DNA of 64,000 bases from Bradyrhizobium sp. 21 (lineage in GTDB: Bacteria > Pseudomonadota > Alphaproteobacteria > Rhizobiales > Xanthobacteraceae). The position numbers and the translations under genes are program-made. Location: contig NZ_JADPJG010000006.1 in assembly GCF_023073335.1 (NCBI RefSeq), positions 1-64,000 of the forward strand, given 5' to 3'. This document shows, in pieces, positions 48,531-57,787 of this stretch. The notes under the pieces are model-generated. The model ran no database searches. It was not told the origin of the DNA and saw only the letters and a list, made by a program, of their open reading frames with translations. Position 1 is the first letter of the stretch; each line of letters opens with the position of its first letter.

Positions 48531-50429
48531 ATGCTTCGAGGAATGCGCAAGGCCTCATCAAACTGGCTCGGCAAGAGCATCATGGCCGTGGTGATGGGCG
48601 TGCTGATCATCAGTTTCGGCGTTTGGGGCATTGCCGACATCTTCAAGGGCTTTGGGCAATCCACCGTGGCCAAGGTCGGCGGCACCGAGATTTCGCTGAA
48701 CGAGTTCCGCCAGATCTACACCGATCGGCTGCAGCAGATCGGCCGCCAGGCCGGCCGTCCGCTGTCGCCTGACCAGGCCCGCGCCTTCGGGCTCGACCGC
48801 CAGGTGCTCCAGCAGACGATCGCGGAAGCCGCCCTCGACGAAGAGGCGCGCCGGCTCGGGCTCGGCCAGTCCGACGACCAGATCCGCCAGCTCATCATGA
48901 ACGACCCGAACTTCAAGGGCGTCGGCGGCAGCTTCGATTCGAACCGCTTCCAGGCCGTGATCCGCAATTTCGGCTATACCGAGCAGCGCTACGTCGCCGA
49001 GCAGCGCAAGGTCTCGCTGCGACGGCAGATCACCGGCACGATCGGTGCCGGCCTCGAGCCGCCGAAGGCGATGCTCGAGGTGCTGACGCGCTTCCAGAAC
49101 GAGCAGCGCGCCATTGAATTCGTCAGGCTCGACGCAGCCCAGGCTGGCACGATCGAGGCGCCCTCGCCCGAGGCGCTGGCCGCCTATTTCGAGGATCACA
49201 AGGTCCAGTTCCGCGCGCCCGAATATCGCAAGATCGCCTTCGTCGTGGTCTCGCCGGAGGAGATCGGCAAATGGAGCGAGGTGTCCGACGAGGATGCCAA
49301 GAAGGTGTTCGATCAGCGCAAGGACCGGCTCGGCACACCCGAGAAGCGCCAGATTCATCAGATCGTTTTCCCCAATGCCACTGAAGCACAGACCGCACGC
49401 GAGCGGCTCGCCGGCGGAATGTCGTTCGAGGATCTCGGCAAGGAGCGCGGACTGACCGCGTCCGACGTCGACCTCGGGCTCGTGACCAAGTCTTCGCTCG
49501 ATCCGGCAATCGGCGACGCCGTCTTCGCGCTTCCCGCGGGCGAGGTCAGCCAGCCGATCCAGGGCCGTCTCGGCACGTCGATCGTCAAGGTCGACAAGAT
49601 CGAGCCGGGCAACGAGGCGAACTACGCGAGCTTTGCCGGCGACATCAAGCGCGAGATCGCTATCGAGCGCGCGCGCGTCAAGGTCGCCGATCTCCGTGAC
49701 AAGATGGAAGACGAGCGCGGCGGCGGCGCCAGCGTCATCGACGCAGCACAGAAGCTCGGCCTCTCCGCCGTGACCATCGACGCCGTCGACCGTTCCGGCC
49801 GCGCCCCGAACGGCCAGGCGGTCTCCGGCATTCCGCAGGGCCTCGACGTGGTGTCGCAGGCTTTCAACACCGATGTCGGCGTCGACAACGACTCGATCTC
49901 GTTCAAGGGCGGTTATGTCTGGTACGACGTGCTTGCCATCACGCCCTCGCGCGACCGCAATCTTGACGAGGTTCGCGACCAGGTCGAGGCGCGCTGGCGC
50001 CAGGACCAGATCGCGACCAAGCTGAAGGTCAAGGCGACCGAAATGGTGCAGAAGCTCGAATCCGGCGGCAAGCTCGCCGACGAAGCAGCCGCGATCGGCG
50101 CCAAGGTCGAGACCGCGACAGGCTTCAAGCGCGACGACTCGCCCGCCTCCGTGCCTGCGGCCGTGGTGTCGGCAGCCTTCCGCGCCGCCAAGGACGGCGT
50201 CGGGCAGACGCCGGTCACCGGCGGGGCCGAGGTGATCGTGTTCCGCGTCACCGAGATCGTCGATCCCGCGATCGACGCCGCTTCCGACGCGGTCAAGAAG
50301 CTGAAGGACAGCCTCGACCGCGCGCGGACCGAGGAGCAGGTCGCGTCCTACGTCAACAAGCTTGAAACCGACATCGGGACCACCATTAATCAGGCCGCCT
50401 TCGCGCAGGTGACCGGCGCGAACCAGTGA
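48531..50429 (+). CDS. ppiD: Membrane-anchored periplasmic peptidyl-prolyl isomerase/chaperone (PpiD/SurA-N type)
   Basis: About 632 residues. A single N-terminal anchor (about 14-34, SIMAVVMGVLIISFGVWGIAD) leads to the SurA-N-like chaperone segment (about 40-170). A parvulin-type PPIase domain follows (about 245-360, KRQIHQIVFPNATEAQTARERL). The C-terminal part repeats a degenerate PPIase-like fold. PpiD helps outer-membrane and secreted proteins leave SecYEG. ATG at 48531 is preferred; no strong ribosome-binding site is present, and the ATG at 48543 has GAGGA too close to it. It lies directly before trpD, a conserved alphaproteobacterial linkage. Confidence 0.9.
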   Translation: MLRGMRKASSNWLGKSIMAVVMGVLIISFGVWGIADIFKGFGQSTVAKVGGTEISLNEFRQIYTDRLQQIGRQAGRPLSPDQARAFGLDRQVLQQTIAEAALDEEARRLGLGQSDDQIRQLIMNDPNFKGVGGSFDSNRFQAVIRNFGYTEQRYVAEQRKVSLRRQITGTIGAGLEPPKAMLEVLTRFQNEQRAIEFVRLDAAQAGTIEAPSPEALAAYFEDHKVQFRAPEYRKIAFVVVSPEEIGKWSEVSDEDAKKVFDQRKDRLGTPEKRQIHQIVFPNATEAQTARERLAGGMSFEDLGKERGLTASDVDLGLVTKSSLDPAIGDAVFALPAGEVSQPIQGRLGTSIVKVDKIEPGNEANYASFAGDIKREIAIERARVKVADLRDKMEDERGGGASVIDAAQKLGLSAVTIDAVDRSGRAPNGQAVSGIPQGLDVVSQAFNTDVGVDNDSISFKGGYVWYDVLAITPSRDRNLDEVRDQVEARWRQDQIATKLKVKATEMVQKLESGGKLADEAAAIGAKVETATGFKRDDSPASVPAAVVSAAFRAAKDGVGQTPVTGGAEVIVFRVTEIVDPAIDAASDAVKKLKDSLDRARTEEQVASYVNKLETDIGTTINQAAFAQVTGANQ

Positions 50430-50443
50430 GTTGAAAGCACGCG

Positions 50444-51457
50444 ATGGACGACCTGAAATCGATCATTGGAAAAGTGGCGACCGGCGCCAGCCTGTCGCGT
50501 GGGGAAGCTGCTTCCGCCTTCGACGCCATGATGTCCGGCGAGGCCACGCCCTCGCAGATGGGCGGCCTCCTGATGGCGTTGCGCGTGCGCGGCGAGACCG
50601 TGGATGAGATCACCGGCGCTGTTACGGCGATGCGCTCCAAGATGCTCACAGTCGACGCGCCCGCGGACGCCGTCGACATCGTCGGCACCGGCGGCGACGG
50701 CTCCGGCTCGGTCAATGTCTCGACCTGCGCCTCCTTCCTGGTTTCGGGCGCCGGCTTGCCGGTCGCCAAGCACGGCAATCGCGCACTGTCGTCGCGCTCA
50801 GGCGCAGCCGACGTGCTGGCCTCGCTCGGTGTGAAGATCGACCTCCGGCCGGACCAGATCGGCCGTTGCATCCGCGAATGCGGCATCGGCTTCATGTTCG
50901 CCCCTGCCCATCATCCCGCCATGAAGAACGTTGGCCCGACCCGGGTGGAGCTCGCGACACGCACCATCTTCAATCTGCTCGGCCCCTTGTCCAATCCGGC
51001 CGGCGTGAAGCGACAGATGGTCGGCGTATTCTCCAGGCAATGGGTGCAGCCGCTGGCGCAGGTGCTCAAGAACCTCGGCTCCGAATCCGCCTGGGTCGTG
51101 CACGGATCCGATGGCCTCGACGAAATCACCCTCACCGGCCCGACCTTCGTCTCCGCGCTCCACAATGGTGAGATCCGGAATTTCGAGGTGACGCCCGAGG
51201 ACGCCGGCCTGCCCCGCTGCGATCCCGGCGCACTCAAGGGCGGCGATGCCGACGCCAATGCGATCGCGTTGCAGAGCGTGCTCGACGGCAAGCCGAGCCC
51301 CTACCGCGACGTGGCGCTGATCAACGCCGCCGCGGCGTTGGTGGTGGCCGGACGCGCCGGGGACCTCAAGGAGGGTGTCGCGATCGGCGCAAAATCGCTC
51401 GACAGCGGCGCGGCGAGCGCGCGGCTGAAACACCTGATCGCGGTCTCCAACGGCTGA
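50444..51457 (+). CDS. trpD: Anthranilate phosphoribosyltransferase
   Basis: A 337-residue enzyme transferring the phosphoribosyl group of PRPP to anthranilate in tryptophan synthesis. Signatures: [20 protein letters not shown] (80s), [36 protein letters not shown] and [14 protein letters not shown]. It begins 15 bp after ppiD and is followed 8 bp later by trpC. The gene order trpD-trpC-moaC is standard for this group; trpE/trpG lie outside the window. Confidence 0.97.
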   Translation: MDDLKSIIGKVATGASLSRGEAASAFDAMMSGEATPSQMGGLLMALRVRGETVDEITGAVTAMRSKMLTVDAPADAVDIVGTGGDGSGSVNVSTCASFLVSGAGLPVAKHGNRALSSRSGAADVLASLGVKIDLRPDQIGRCIRECGIGFMFAPAHHPAMKNVGPTRVELATRTIFNLLGPLSNPAGVKRQMVGVFSRQWVQPLAQVLKNLGSESAWVVHGSDGLDEITLTGPTFVSALHNGEIRNFEVTPEDAGLPRCDPGALKGGDADANAIALQSVLDGKPSPYRDVALINAAAALVVAGRAGDLKEGVAIGAKSLDSGAASARLKHLIAVSNG

Positions 51458-51464
51458 GCCTGAC

Positions 51465-52286
51465 ATGTCGGATATCCTGACCAAGATCGAAGCCTACAAG
51501 CGCGAGGAGATCGCCGCGGCCAAGCGCGCGCGGCCGCTGTCGACCGTGGAGGCGCAAGCCAAGGCGCAAGACGCACCGCGCGGCTTCGTGCGCGCAATCC
51601 AGGCCAAGCACGCCAACGGCGACTACGCGCTGATCGCGGAGGTCAAGAAGGCCTCGCCGTCAAAGGGCCTGATCCGCGCCGATTTCGATCCGCCGCAGCT
51701 CGCCAAGGCCTATGAAGCCGGCGGCGCGGCCTGCCTGTCGGTGCTAACCGACACGCCGTCGTTCCAGGGCCATCTCGACTTCATGGTGGCCGCGCGTGCG
51801 GCAACGTCACTGCCGGTGCTGCGCAAGGATTTCATGTTCGATCCCTACCAGGTGGTCGAAGCTCGCGCCCATGGCGCCGATTGCATCCTCATCATCATGG
51901 ACGCGCTCGACGATGCGACCGCCAAGGATCTTGAAGACGCCGCCCTCGCCTACGGCATGGACGTGCTGATCGAGATCCACGACCGCGCCGAGCTCGACCG
52001 CGCGCTGAAGCTGCGCTCGCCCATGATCGGCGTCAACAATCGCAATTTGCGCACCTTCGAGACCACGCTGGCGACCAGCGAGACGCTGGCGCCGCTGGTC
52101 CCCGGAGACCGGCTGATGGTCGGCGAGAGCGGCATCTTCACGCCCGCCGATATCGCCAGGCTCGAGCGCGTCGGCATGTCGACCTTCCTGGTCGGCGAGA
52201 GCCTGATGCGGCAAGCCGACGTCACAGCTGCCACGCGCACGCTGCTCGCACGCGAGACGACGGCGCGCGCGACGGGCACGCGCTGA
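51465..52286 (+). CDS. trpC: Indole-3-glycerol phosphate synthase
   Basis: A 273-residue TIM-barrel enzyme forming indole-3-glycerol phosphate from CdRP. Signatures: [20 protein letters not shown] (catalytic Lys), [42 protein letters not shown] and LMVGESGIF. It is monofunctional (not fused to TrpF). It lies 8 bp after trpD, and moaC follows immediately. Confidence 0.97.
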   Translation: MSDILTKIEAYKREEIAAAKRARPLSTVEAQAKAQDAPRGFVRAIQAKHANGDYALIAEVKKASPSKGLIRADFDPPQLAKAYEAGGAACLSVLTDTPSFQGHLDFMVAARAATSLPVLRKDFMFDPYQVVEARAHGADCILIIMDALDDATAKDLEDAALAYGMDVLIEIHDRAELDRALKLRSPMIGVNNRNLRTFETTLATSETLAPLVPGDRLMVGESGIFTPADIARLERVGMSTFLVGESLMRQADVTAATRTLLARETTARATGTR

Positions 52287-52287
52287 C

Positions 52288-52806
52288 ATGGCGCGCAAGC
52301 CGTCCACTACGAAACCGGCCAGGACCAAGGCCGGCACGGCCCTCACCCATATTGGCGCCTCTGGCGAGGCGCGCATGGTTGACGTGTCGGCCAAGCCCGC
52401 GACCGAGCGGCTCGCAGTCGCGGAAGGACGCGTCGTCATGACCAGGGCGACGCTTGACCTGATCGTGTCCGGCAATGCCAAGAAGGGCGACGTGCTCGGC
52501 ACCGCCCGCATCGCCGGCATCATGGCTGCCAAGCGCACCTCAGAGCTGATCCCGCTCTGCCATCCGCTCGCACTGTCGAAGGTGACGGTCGACATCGAGC
52601 CCGACGCAAAGCTGCCGGGCTGCCTCGTCCGCGCCAGCGTGAAGGTCACGGGCCCGACTGGCGTCGAGATGGAGGCGCTCACCGCCGTCTCGGTCGCCTG
52701 CCTCACCATCTACGACATGATCAAGGCGGTCGAGCGTGGCGTGCGCATCGAGGGTATCCATCTGCTCGAGAAGCTCGGCGGCAAGTCCGGCCATTACCGC
52801 GCCTGA
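52288..52806 (+). CDS. moaC: Cyclic pyranopterin monophosphate synthase (molybdenum cofactor)
   Basis: A 172-residue enzyme catalysing formation of cPMP from the MoaA product. Signatures: [35 protein letters not shown] (active-site region), [20 protein letters not shown] and MIKAVE. About 12 extra N-terminal residues (Lys/Thr-rich) precede the core. It is translationally linked to trpC (1-bp gap). The next gene of its pathway, moeA, usually adjacent, is 9 kb away. Confidence 0.96.
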   Translation: MARKPSTTKPARTKAGTALTHIGASGEARMVDVSAKPATERLAVAEGRVVMTRATLDLIVSGNAKKGDVLGTARIAGIMAAKRTSELIPLCHPLALSKVTVDIEPDAKLPGCLVRASVKVTGPTGVEMEALTAVSVACLTIYDMIKAVERGVRIEGIHLLEKLGGKSGHYRA

Positions 52807-52814
52807 GCGCACGG

Positions 52815-52979
52815 TTACCTCAGCGACGCACTGATCGACCCGAATTTCGAATTGAGCCTGCTGCCCATGCCGTTCACCACGGTGATGATCGCGAGCGCGA
52901 TGCCGGCGGCGATCAGGCCGTACTCGATCGCGGTTGCGCCGGTTTCGTCGGCGAGAAAATTCTTCAGAGTATTCTTCAT
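52815..52979 (-). CDS. Flp/Fap-type pilin precursor
   Basis: A 54-residue prepilin of the tight-adherence (Tad) type. The leader KNFLADETG ends at the prepilin-peptidase site, and Glu at +5 (ATAIEYGLIAAGIALAI) is the Flp signature. One hydrophobic helix forms the pilus core. ATG at 52979 has GGAAGG 8 bases upstream; a longer reading of 6 residues is possible. The rest of the tad system is not in the window, so this is an orphan copy, common in Bradyrhizobium. Confidence 0.9.
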   Translation of the reverse strand: MKNTLKNFLADETGATAIEYGLIAAGIALAIITVVNGMGSRLNSKFGSISASLR

Positions 52980-53290
52980 GATCGTATCCTTCCGCATCGT
53001 TGCGAAGGCGCTCGCAATTCGTGTGCCAATGCGGACTTGAGGATCGCCAGCACCTTAGATGGTTAAGCTCCGATTGATCATCGCGATGACCGGCAGGAAG
53101 TGTCCGGCCCCGCGCAAGCTCCCGGCAGTTTCTGCACCTCTCGCCTCCCGCGCATCGGTTGCTTTTGTGCGTGCCCGTTCATGGCGCATTAACCCACCTT
53201 GCTAACTTCGCCTCCATCCCGTTCCCGTAAACCAACGGATGTTTCCGGGGCCAAGAATTGACCCTGGCGTGTGCACGGCAACGAACGATC

Positions 53291-56023
53291 ATGATGACGA
53301 GATTTGGCAGTCGCCTTTTTGGCCAGGCCTTCGTGCGCAGCGGACCGATCCGCTGGCTGGTGGTCGGCGGCACACTTCTGATCGCGGCGATTGCCGTCGG
53401 CGCGACGCTGATGGCGCAGAATTTCCGCGAACGCGCGCTGCGCAACTCCAGCCGCGAGCTGGAAAACACCGTGCTGATGCTCGCCCATCATTTCGACCAG
53501 CAATTGCAGGATTTCGCGGTCATCCAGAAGGATTTCGTCGACCACGTTCGCGGGAGCGGCATCACCAGTGCGGCAGACTATCGCAAGCGCCTCTCCGGCG
53601 AGGACGTCCACCGGATGCTGCGTTCGAAGATCGAGGCGCTGCCCTACATGGGCGGCGTCAACATCATCGATGCCGACGGCGATCTGATCAATTCGTCGAC
53701 GACATGGCCGGTGCCCAAGGTCAATTTGGCCGATCGCGCCTATTTCCGGACCTTCCGGTACGATCCCAATGCGCCCGACGTCCTGATCGAGCCGCTGCAT
53801 AGTCGCGTCTCCGGCGCCTGGACCATCCTGATCGTGCGCAAGATCGTCGGACCGAACGGCGAGTTCTTGGGCGTGGTCGGGCGCGGCATCGAGCCGGCGA
53901 ACTTCGAAAAATTCTTCGAGTCCGTCGTGCTCGGCGAAGGCGCGACGATCTCGATGCTGCACCGGGACGGCACGCTGCTCGCCCGTTATCCCCATTCCAG
54001 CGAATTGATGGGGCGGAATTTCAAGAACGGTCCGTTCGCGCAGCAAAGGGTGTTCGGACTCGACCATTTCGCCGGCCGCTTCATCAGCCCCGTCGACGGC
54101 GACGACCGGCTGATCTCCTCGCACGCCCTGCCCCATTTCCCGATTCTGATGATGGCCACCACGACGCGCGCCGCGGCCCTGACGGACTGGCGCGAGCAGA
54201 TCGGCATCCTGGTCTCGGTCGCCGCCTCTTCCGCGCTCGCCATCGCGGGGGTGCTGATTGCAATTGTGCGCAAGCTCCTGGAGCAGCACCGCCTTTCGCG
54301 GGAACGGCTGACGCTGGAGAAGCAGCGTCTCGACCGCGCCGTCAACAACATGACCCAGGGTCTGCTGCTGTTCGACGCCTCGCAGCAGCTCGTGATCTGC
54401 AATCAGCGCTACATCGAGATGTATGGGCTATCGGCCGAAATTGTCAGGCCCGGCTGCAGCTTCCACGACATCATTGCACACCGCAGGGCCACCGGCTCGT
54501 TCACCGGCGATGTCGACTCGTATGTCGCACGGGTCCTGCGCGACATCCATATGCGCAATTCCATGGTTGTCGACACCTCCGACGGCCGCTCGATCCAGAT
54601 CGTCAACGAACCGCTTACGGACGGCGGCTGGGTGGCGACGCATGAGGACATCACCGAGCGCCGGCGCATCGAGGAGCGCATCACCCATCTCGCTCATTAC
54701 GACGCGCTGACCGACCTGCCCAACCGCACCATGTTCCACGAGCATCTGCGCGAGGAACTGGCTCTCGTCACCGGCGGCGAACAACTCGCGGTGCATTACA
54801 TCGACATCGACGAGTTCAAGGGCGTCAACGACGCGCTCGGCCATCTCGTCGGCGACGAACTCCTGAAGTCGGTCGCGCAGAGCCTCCGCCGCTGCGCCGG
54901 CCCGGCGGACTTCGTGGCGCGGCTCGGCGGCGACGAATTCGCCATTGTGCAGAGCGCGGTGACCTCGCCGGACCAGGTCAACGAGCTCGTGGCGCGGGTC
55001 TTTGAGGCCATCCGCGCGCCGTTCGACTGCATGGGCCATCATCTTGCCACCGACGCCAGCATCGGCATCGCGCTGGCACCGGAACACGGAACGGCGCTGG
55101 ACCAGATCCTGAAGAACGCGGACATGGCCATGTACGCCGCCAAAGCCGCCGGGCGCCGCACCTATCGCTTTTTCGAGCCGGAGATGGATGCCAAGATCCA
55201 CGAGCGGCGGCAGCTCGAGATCGACCTGCGCCACGCCATCGCCCAAGGCGGGCTCCAAGGCGGCCTCGAGGTCTATTACCAGCCCTGCCTTGGCCTGAAG
55301 GACGACCGCATTACCGGTTGCGAGGCGCTGGTGCGCTGGCGCCATCCCGAGCGCGGCATGGTCTCGCCGGCCGAGTTCATCCCGATCGCGGAGGACACCG
55401 GCCTGATCAACGAGATCGGCGAATGGGTGCTGGCGACCGCCTGCCGGGACGCGGCGAACTGGCCTGACGACATCCGCCTCGCCGTCAACGTCTCGCCGGT
55501 GCAGTTCAAGAGCGGCACGCTGGCGCTGAAGATCATGGCGGCGCTCGCCGCCTCCAATTTTCCGGCGAGCCGGCTCGAGCTCGAGATTACCGAGGCGGTG
55601 CTGATCCGCGACGACGACACCGCGCTTGCGATCCTGCATCAGCTCCGCGCCATCGGCGTGCGCATCGCGCTCGACGATTTCGGCACCGGCTACTCCTCGC
55701 TGAGCTATCTGCACCGCTTCCCGTTCGACAAGATCAAGATCGACCGCTGCTTCGTCAACGACATCGCCGGCCCCGACGGCTCCGCCAGCATCGTGCAGGC
55801 CGTCGTCAATTTGGCGGCCGCCCGCCGCATGACCACCACGGCCGAGGGCGTCGAGACCGAGGAGCAGCAGCGGCTGCTCCGCGCGCTCGGTTGTTCGGAG
55901 ATGCAGGGCTATCTGTTCAGCGCCGCAAAGCCCGCCGACAAGGTGCTGGAGCTGTTCGCGCTGCATCGCAGCCGTCTCGCCCAGCGTAGCAGCAGCGAGA
56001 GCCGCCGGCGCGAGGCAGGTTAG
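53291..56023 (+). CDS. GGDEF-EAL diguanylate cyclase/phosphodiesterase with periplasmic sensor and PAS
   Basis: About 910 residues. TM1 is at about 20-42 and TM2 at about 295-318; between them lies a dCache-type sensor region of about 250 residues. A PAS domain follows (about 345-460). The GGDEF domain keeps an intact RLGGDEFAIV active site (about 545-552). The EAL domain keeps GCEALVRWRHPE and the later DDFGTGYSSLSYL signature. Either synthesis or degradation of c-di-GMP is therefore possible. ATG at 53291 has only a weak ribosome-binding site. The intergenic 293 bp upstream shows no structure. It probably links an external signal to adhesion or motility. Confidence 0.93.
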   Translation: MMTRFGSRLFGQAFVRSGPIRWLVVGGTLLIAAIAVGATLMAQNFRERALRNSSRELENTVLMLAHHFDQQLQDFAVIQKDFVDHVRGSGITSAADYRKRLSGEDVHRMLRSKIEALPYMGGVNIIDADGDLINSSTTWPVPKVNLADRAYFRTFRYDPNAPDVLIEPLHSRVSGAWTILIVRKIVGPNGEFLGVVGRGIEPANFEKFFESVVLGEGATISMLHRDGTLLARYPHSSELMGRNFKNGPFAQQRVFGLDHFAGRFISPVDGDDRLISSHALPHFPILMMATTTRAAALTDWREQIGILVSVAASSALAIAGVLIAIVRKLLEQHRLSRERLTLEKQRLDRAVNNMTQGLLLFDASQQLVICNQRYIEMYGLSAEIVRPGCSFHDIIAHRRATGSFTGDVDSYVARVLRDIHMRNSMVVDTSDGRSIQIVNEPLTDGGWVATHEDITERRRIEERITHLAHYDALTDLPNRTMFHEHLREELALVTGGEQLAVHYIDIDEFKGVNDALGHLVGDELLKSVAQSLRRCAGPADFVARLGGDEFAIVQSAVTSPDQVNELVARVFEAIRAPFDCMGHHLATDASIGIALAPEHGTALDQILKNADMAMYAAKAAGRRTYRFFEPEMDAKIHERRQLEIDLRHAIAQGGLQGGLEVYYQPCLGLKDDRITGCEALVRWRHPERGMVSPAEFIPIAEDTGLINEIGEWVLATACRDAANWPDDIRLAVNVSPVQFKSGTLALKIMAALAASNFPASRLELEITEAVLIRDDDTALAILHQLRAIGVRIALDDFGTGYSSLSYLHRFPFDKIKIDRCFVNDIAGPDGSASIVQAVVNLAAARRMTTTAEGVETEEQQRLLRALGCSEMQGYLFSAAKPADKVLELFALHRSRLAQRSSSESRRREAG

Positions 56024-56115
56024 GGCATTCATAACGGCCGGATTGCCGGGCCACCGCCCGAACCATCAGAGCGCAACACACGCAAAAAATTCGAGGCTCT
56101 AATGCTTGGAATTAA

Positions 56116-56129
56116 AGACCGATTGGTCT
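56116..56129. promoter_or_regulatory. Putative TetR operator, autoregulatory copy
   Basis: Palindrome AGACC-GATT-GGTCT, 11 bp before the chosen start of the TetR gene. It matches the site at 56796-56809 in both arms. The position suggests repression of its own gene. Confidence 0.7.
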
Positions 56130-56140
56130 ATATACCGTCG

Positions 56141-56755
56141 ATGCGCCGCCCAACCCCAGTGCAGCTGCCCCGTGGCCGCCCCCGAAGTTTCGACCCGGAA
56201 GCCGCTGTCGAACGTGCGATGGGTGTGTTCTGGTCGCGTGGCTATCATGCCACGGCGCTGCCGGACCTTCTTCGAGCGACGAAGCTCTCGCGTGGCAGCC
56301 TTTACGCCGCTTTCGGAGACAAGCACTCGCTGTTCTTGCGAGCGCTCGATCGCTACGTCGCCGATGCCCTGACACGGATGGATGTCGAACTCGACCCCCG
56401 CAGGGAGCCGGTCGAGGCCTTGCGGGCCTACCTTGCCGGCTACGTTGACCGAACGAGCGGTGCCAACGGTCGGCGCGGATGCCTGCTGGTGGCCACAGCC
56501 ATGGAACTGGCTGGCCGTGACGCTGAAGTTGATCGTCGCGTCGGCAGCTTTTTCAAAGCCATGGAGACCAGGGTGGCTGATGCACTGTCCCGCGCGAAGG
56601 CGGCGGGCAGGTTGGCCGATGGCGTTGAGCCTCCAAGTGTCGCCAAAATTCTTGTCTGTTTCGTCGAGGGGCTGCGCGTGGTTGGAAAAACGGCACCGGC
56701 GCGGGTCACGTCGCAAGCCACCGTTGACGCCCTCCTCGACCGCTTCATCAGGTAG
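56141..56755 (+). CDS. TetR-family regulator of the adjacent EamA transporter
   Basis: A 204-residue repressor. The HTH is at about 22-60 (VFWSRGYHATALPDLLRATKLSRGSLYAAFGDKHSLF, in parts). The C-terminal TetR_C-like domain includes the Cys in RRGCLLV. Starting at ATG 56141 puts the operator palindrome in the leader; an ATG at 56102 would place it inside the coding sequence. It is followed 70 bp later by the EamA gene, which has the same palindrome in its promoter region. The inducer is probably the transporter's substrate. Confidence 0.88.
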   Translation: MRRPTPVQLPRGRPRSFDPEAAVERAMGVFWSRGYHATALPDLLRATKLSRGSLYAAFGDKHSLFLRALDRYVADALTRMDVELDPRREPVEALRAYLAGYVDRTSGANGRRGCLLVATAMELAGRDAEVDRRVGSFFKAMETRVADALSRAKAAGRLADGVEPPSVAKILVCFVEGLRVVGKTAPARVTSQATVDALLDRFIR

Positions 56756-56795
56756 GGAGGCCATCGCCGCCTGCGCTGCTGGCGCGCTCATATTT

Positions 56796-56809
56796 AGACC
56801 AAATGGTCT
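56796..56809. promoter_or_regulatory. Putative TetR operator in front of the EamA gene
   Basis: Palindrome AGACC-AAAT-GGTCT, 16 bp before the transporter ATG. The arms are identical to those at 56116-56129, and the flanking bases extend the palindrome to TAGACC/GGTCTT. It is the likely repressor site. Confidence 0.72.
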
Positions 56810-56825
56810 TGAAAGAAAGAATGCC

Positions 56826-57704
56826 ATGTCCGCCATCCAGATCGTGTGTGCTGTGGCCGTCCCCTTGCTCTGGGGTTACCAGTTCGTGGCCATCAAGGTG
56901 GGCGTGACGGAATTTCCGCCTCTGTTCTTCCTCGCACTGCGCTTCCTGGCCATCGCGCTGCTGCTCGTTCCGTTCGTCAAACGGCCCACGCGTCAACAGT
57001 TCGGCCCGATCGCGGCCATTTCGGTTTTCCTCGGCGGGCTGAACTTCGGGCTGTTCTATGTTGGCCTTGGGCTCGGCTCGGGAAGCATGTCCGCCGTCGC
57101 ATATCAACTCGCAACGCCCTTCACCGTCCTGTTGGCGTGGCCGCTGCTCGCGGAGAAGCCATCTCTCACCACGTCCGCCGGAGTGGCGCTTGCATTCGTC
57201 GGCGTGGTCGTGTTGGCAGCGGGGCCCGGCCTGTCGGCAAACACGCTTCCACTGCTGCTCGTCGTCGGGGCGGCCTTCGCATTTGCGGTGTCAAACGTCT
57301 TGACGAAACGCTACGGCCCTTTCGATCCCCTGATGTTGATGGGGTGGTCCTCGCTGCTCACGGTGCCGCAGGTCATGTTGATGTCGCTGCTCCTCGAACA
57401 TGGACAAATCGCGAGCCTTGTCACGGCGGATGGACGTGGTTGGCTGGCGCTCGCCTACACGATTTTCATCGGAGGAATTGTCGGGTTTGGCCTTTGGTTC
57501 TGGCTGATCGGGCGCTGCTCCATGGGTCGCGTCGCGCCCTTCGGTCTGCTGCTTCCGGTGTTCGCCTTGATGTCGAGCGTGTTGTTCCTTGGCGAACACA
57601 TGACGCCAAAGTTGATGATCGGCGGCCTGCTCGCGATCTCCGGCGTCGCCATGACACAGTTAAGACCGAGCGCGAGGCTCGCTACGAGGCGACCTTTGCC
57701 ATGA
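56826..57704 (+). CDS. EamA/DMT-family transporter
   Basis: A 292-residue drug/metabolite transporter with about 10 membrane helices in two EamA repeats (about 5-135 and 145-285). The family phrases WGYQFVAIKVG, ALRFLAIALLLVPF and FLGEHMTPKLMIGGLLAISGV are visible. These proteins export amino acids or small metabolites. ATG at 56826 follows AAAGAAAG; ATG at 56821 is out of frame. It is regulated with the upstream TetR gene. Confidence 0.9.
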   Translation: MSAIQIVCAVAVPLLWGYQFVAIKVGVTEFPPLFFLALRFLAIALLLVPFVKRPTRQQFGPIAAISVFLGGLNFGLFYVGLGLGSGSMSAVAYQLATPFTVLLAWPLLAEKPSLTTSAGVALAFVGVVVLAAGPGLSANTLPLLLVVGAAFAFAVSNVLTKRYGPFDPLMLMGWSSLLTVPQVMLMSLLLEHGQIASLVTADGRGWLALAYTIFIGGIVGFGLWFWLIGRCSMGRVAPFGLLLPVFALMSSVLFLGEHMTPKLMIGGLLAISGVAMTQLRPSARLATRRPLP

Positions 57705-57736
57705 ATCCGGGTTGAGACGGCGTCCCCAAACGAACG

Positions 57737-57766
57737 CGCCCGGGAGCGGTGGTCCGCTCCCGGGCG
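57737..57766. terminator. Strong bidirectional terminator-type hairpin
   Basis: A perfect 13-bp GC-rich stem (CGCCCGGGAGCGG / CCGCTCCCGGGCG) with the loop TGGT. It lies between the 3' ends of convergent eamA-like and ctpA. Neither side has a clear U-tract, as is frequent for high-G+C terminators. Confidence 0.75.
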
Positions 57767-57787
57767 ATGTCTGGAGGTCGCAAAGGC

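Noticed and set aside
54428..56032. Open frame of 534 codons opposite the GGDEF-EAL gene
   Set aside because: It lies wholly within the antisense of intact GGDEF and EAL motifs and has no recognisable domain.
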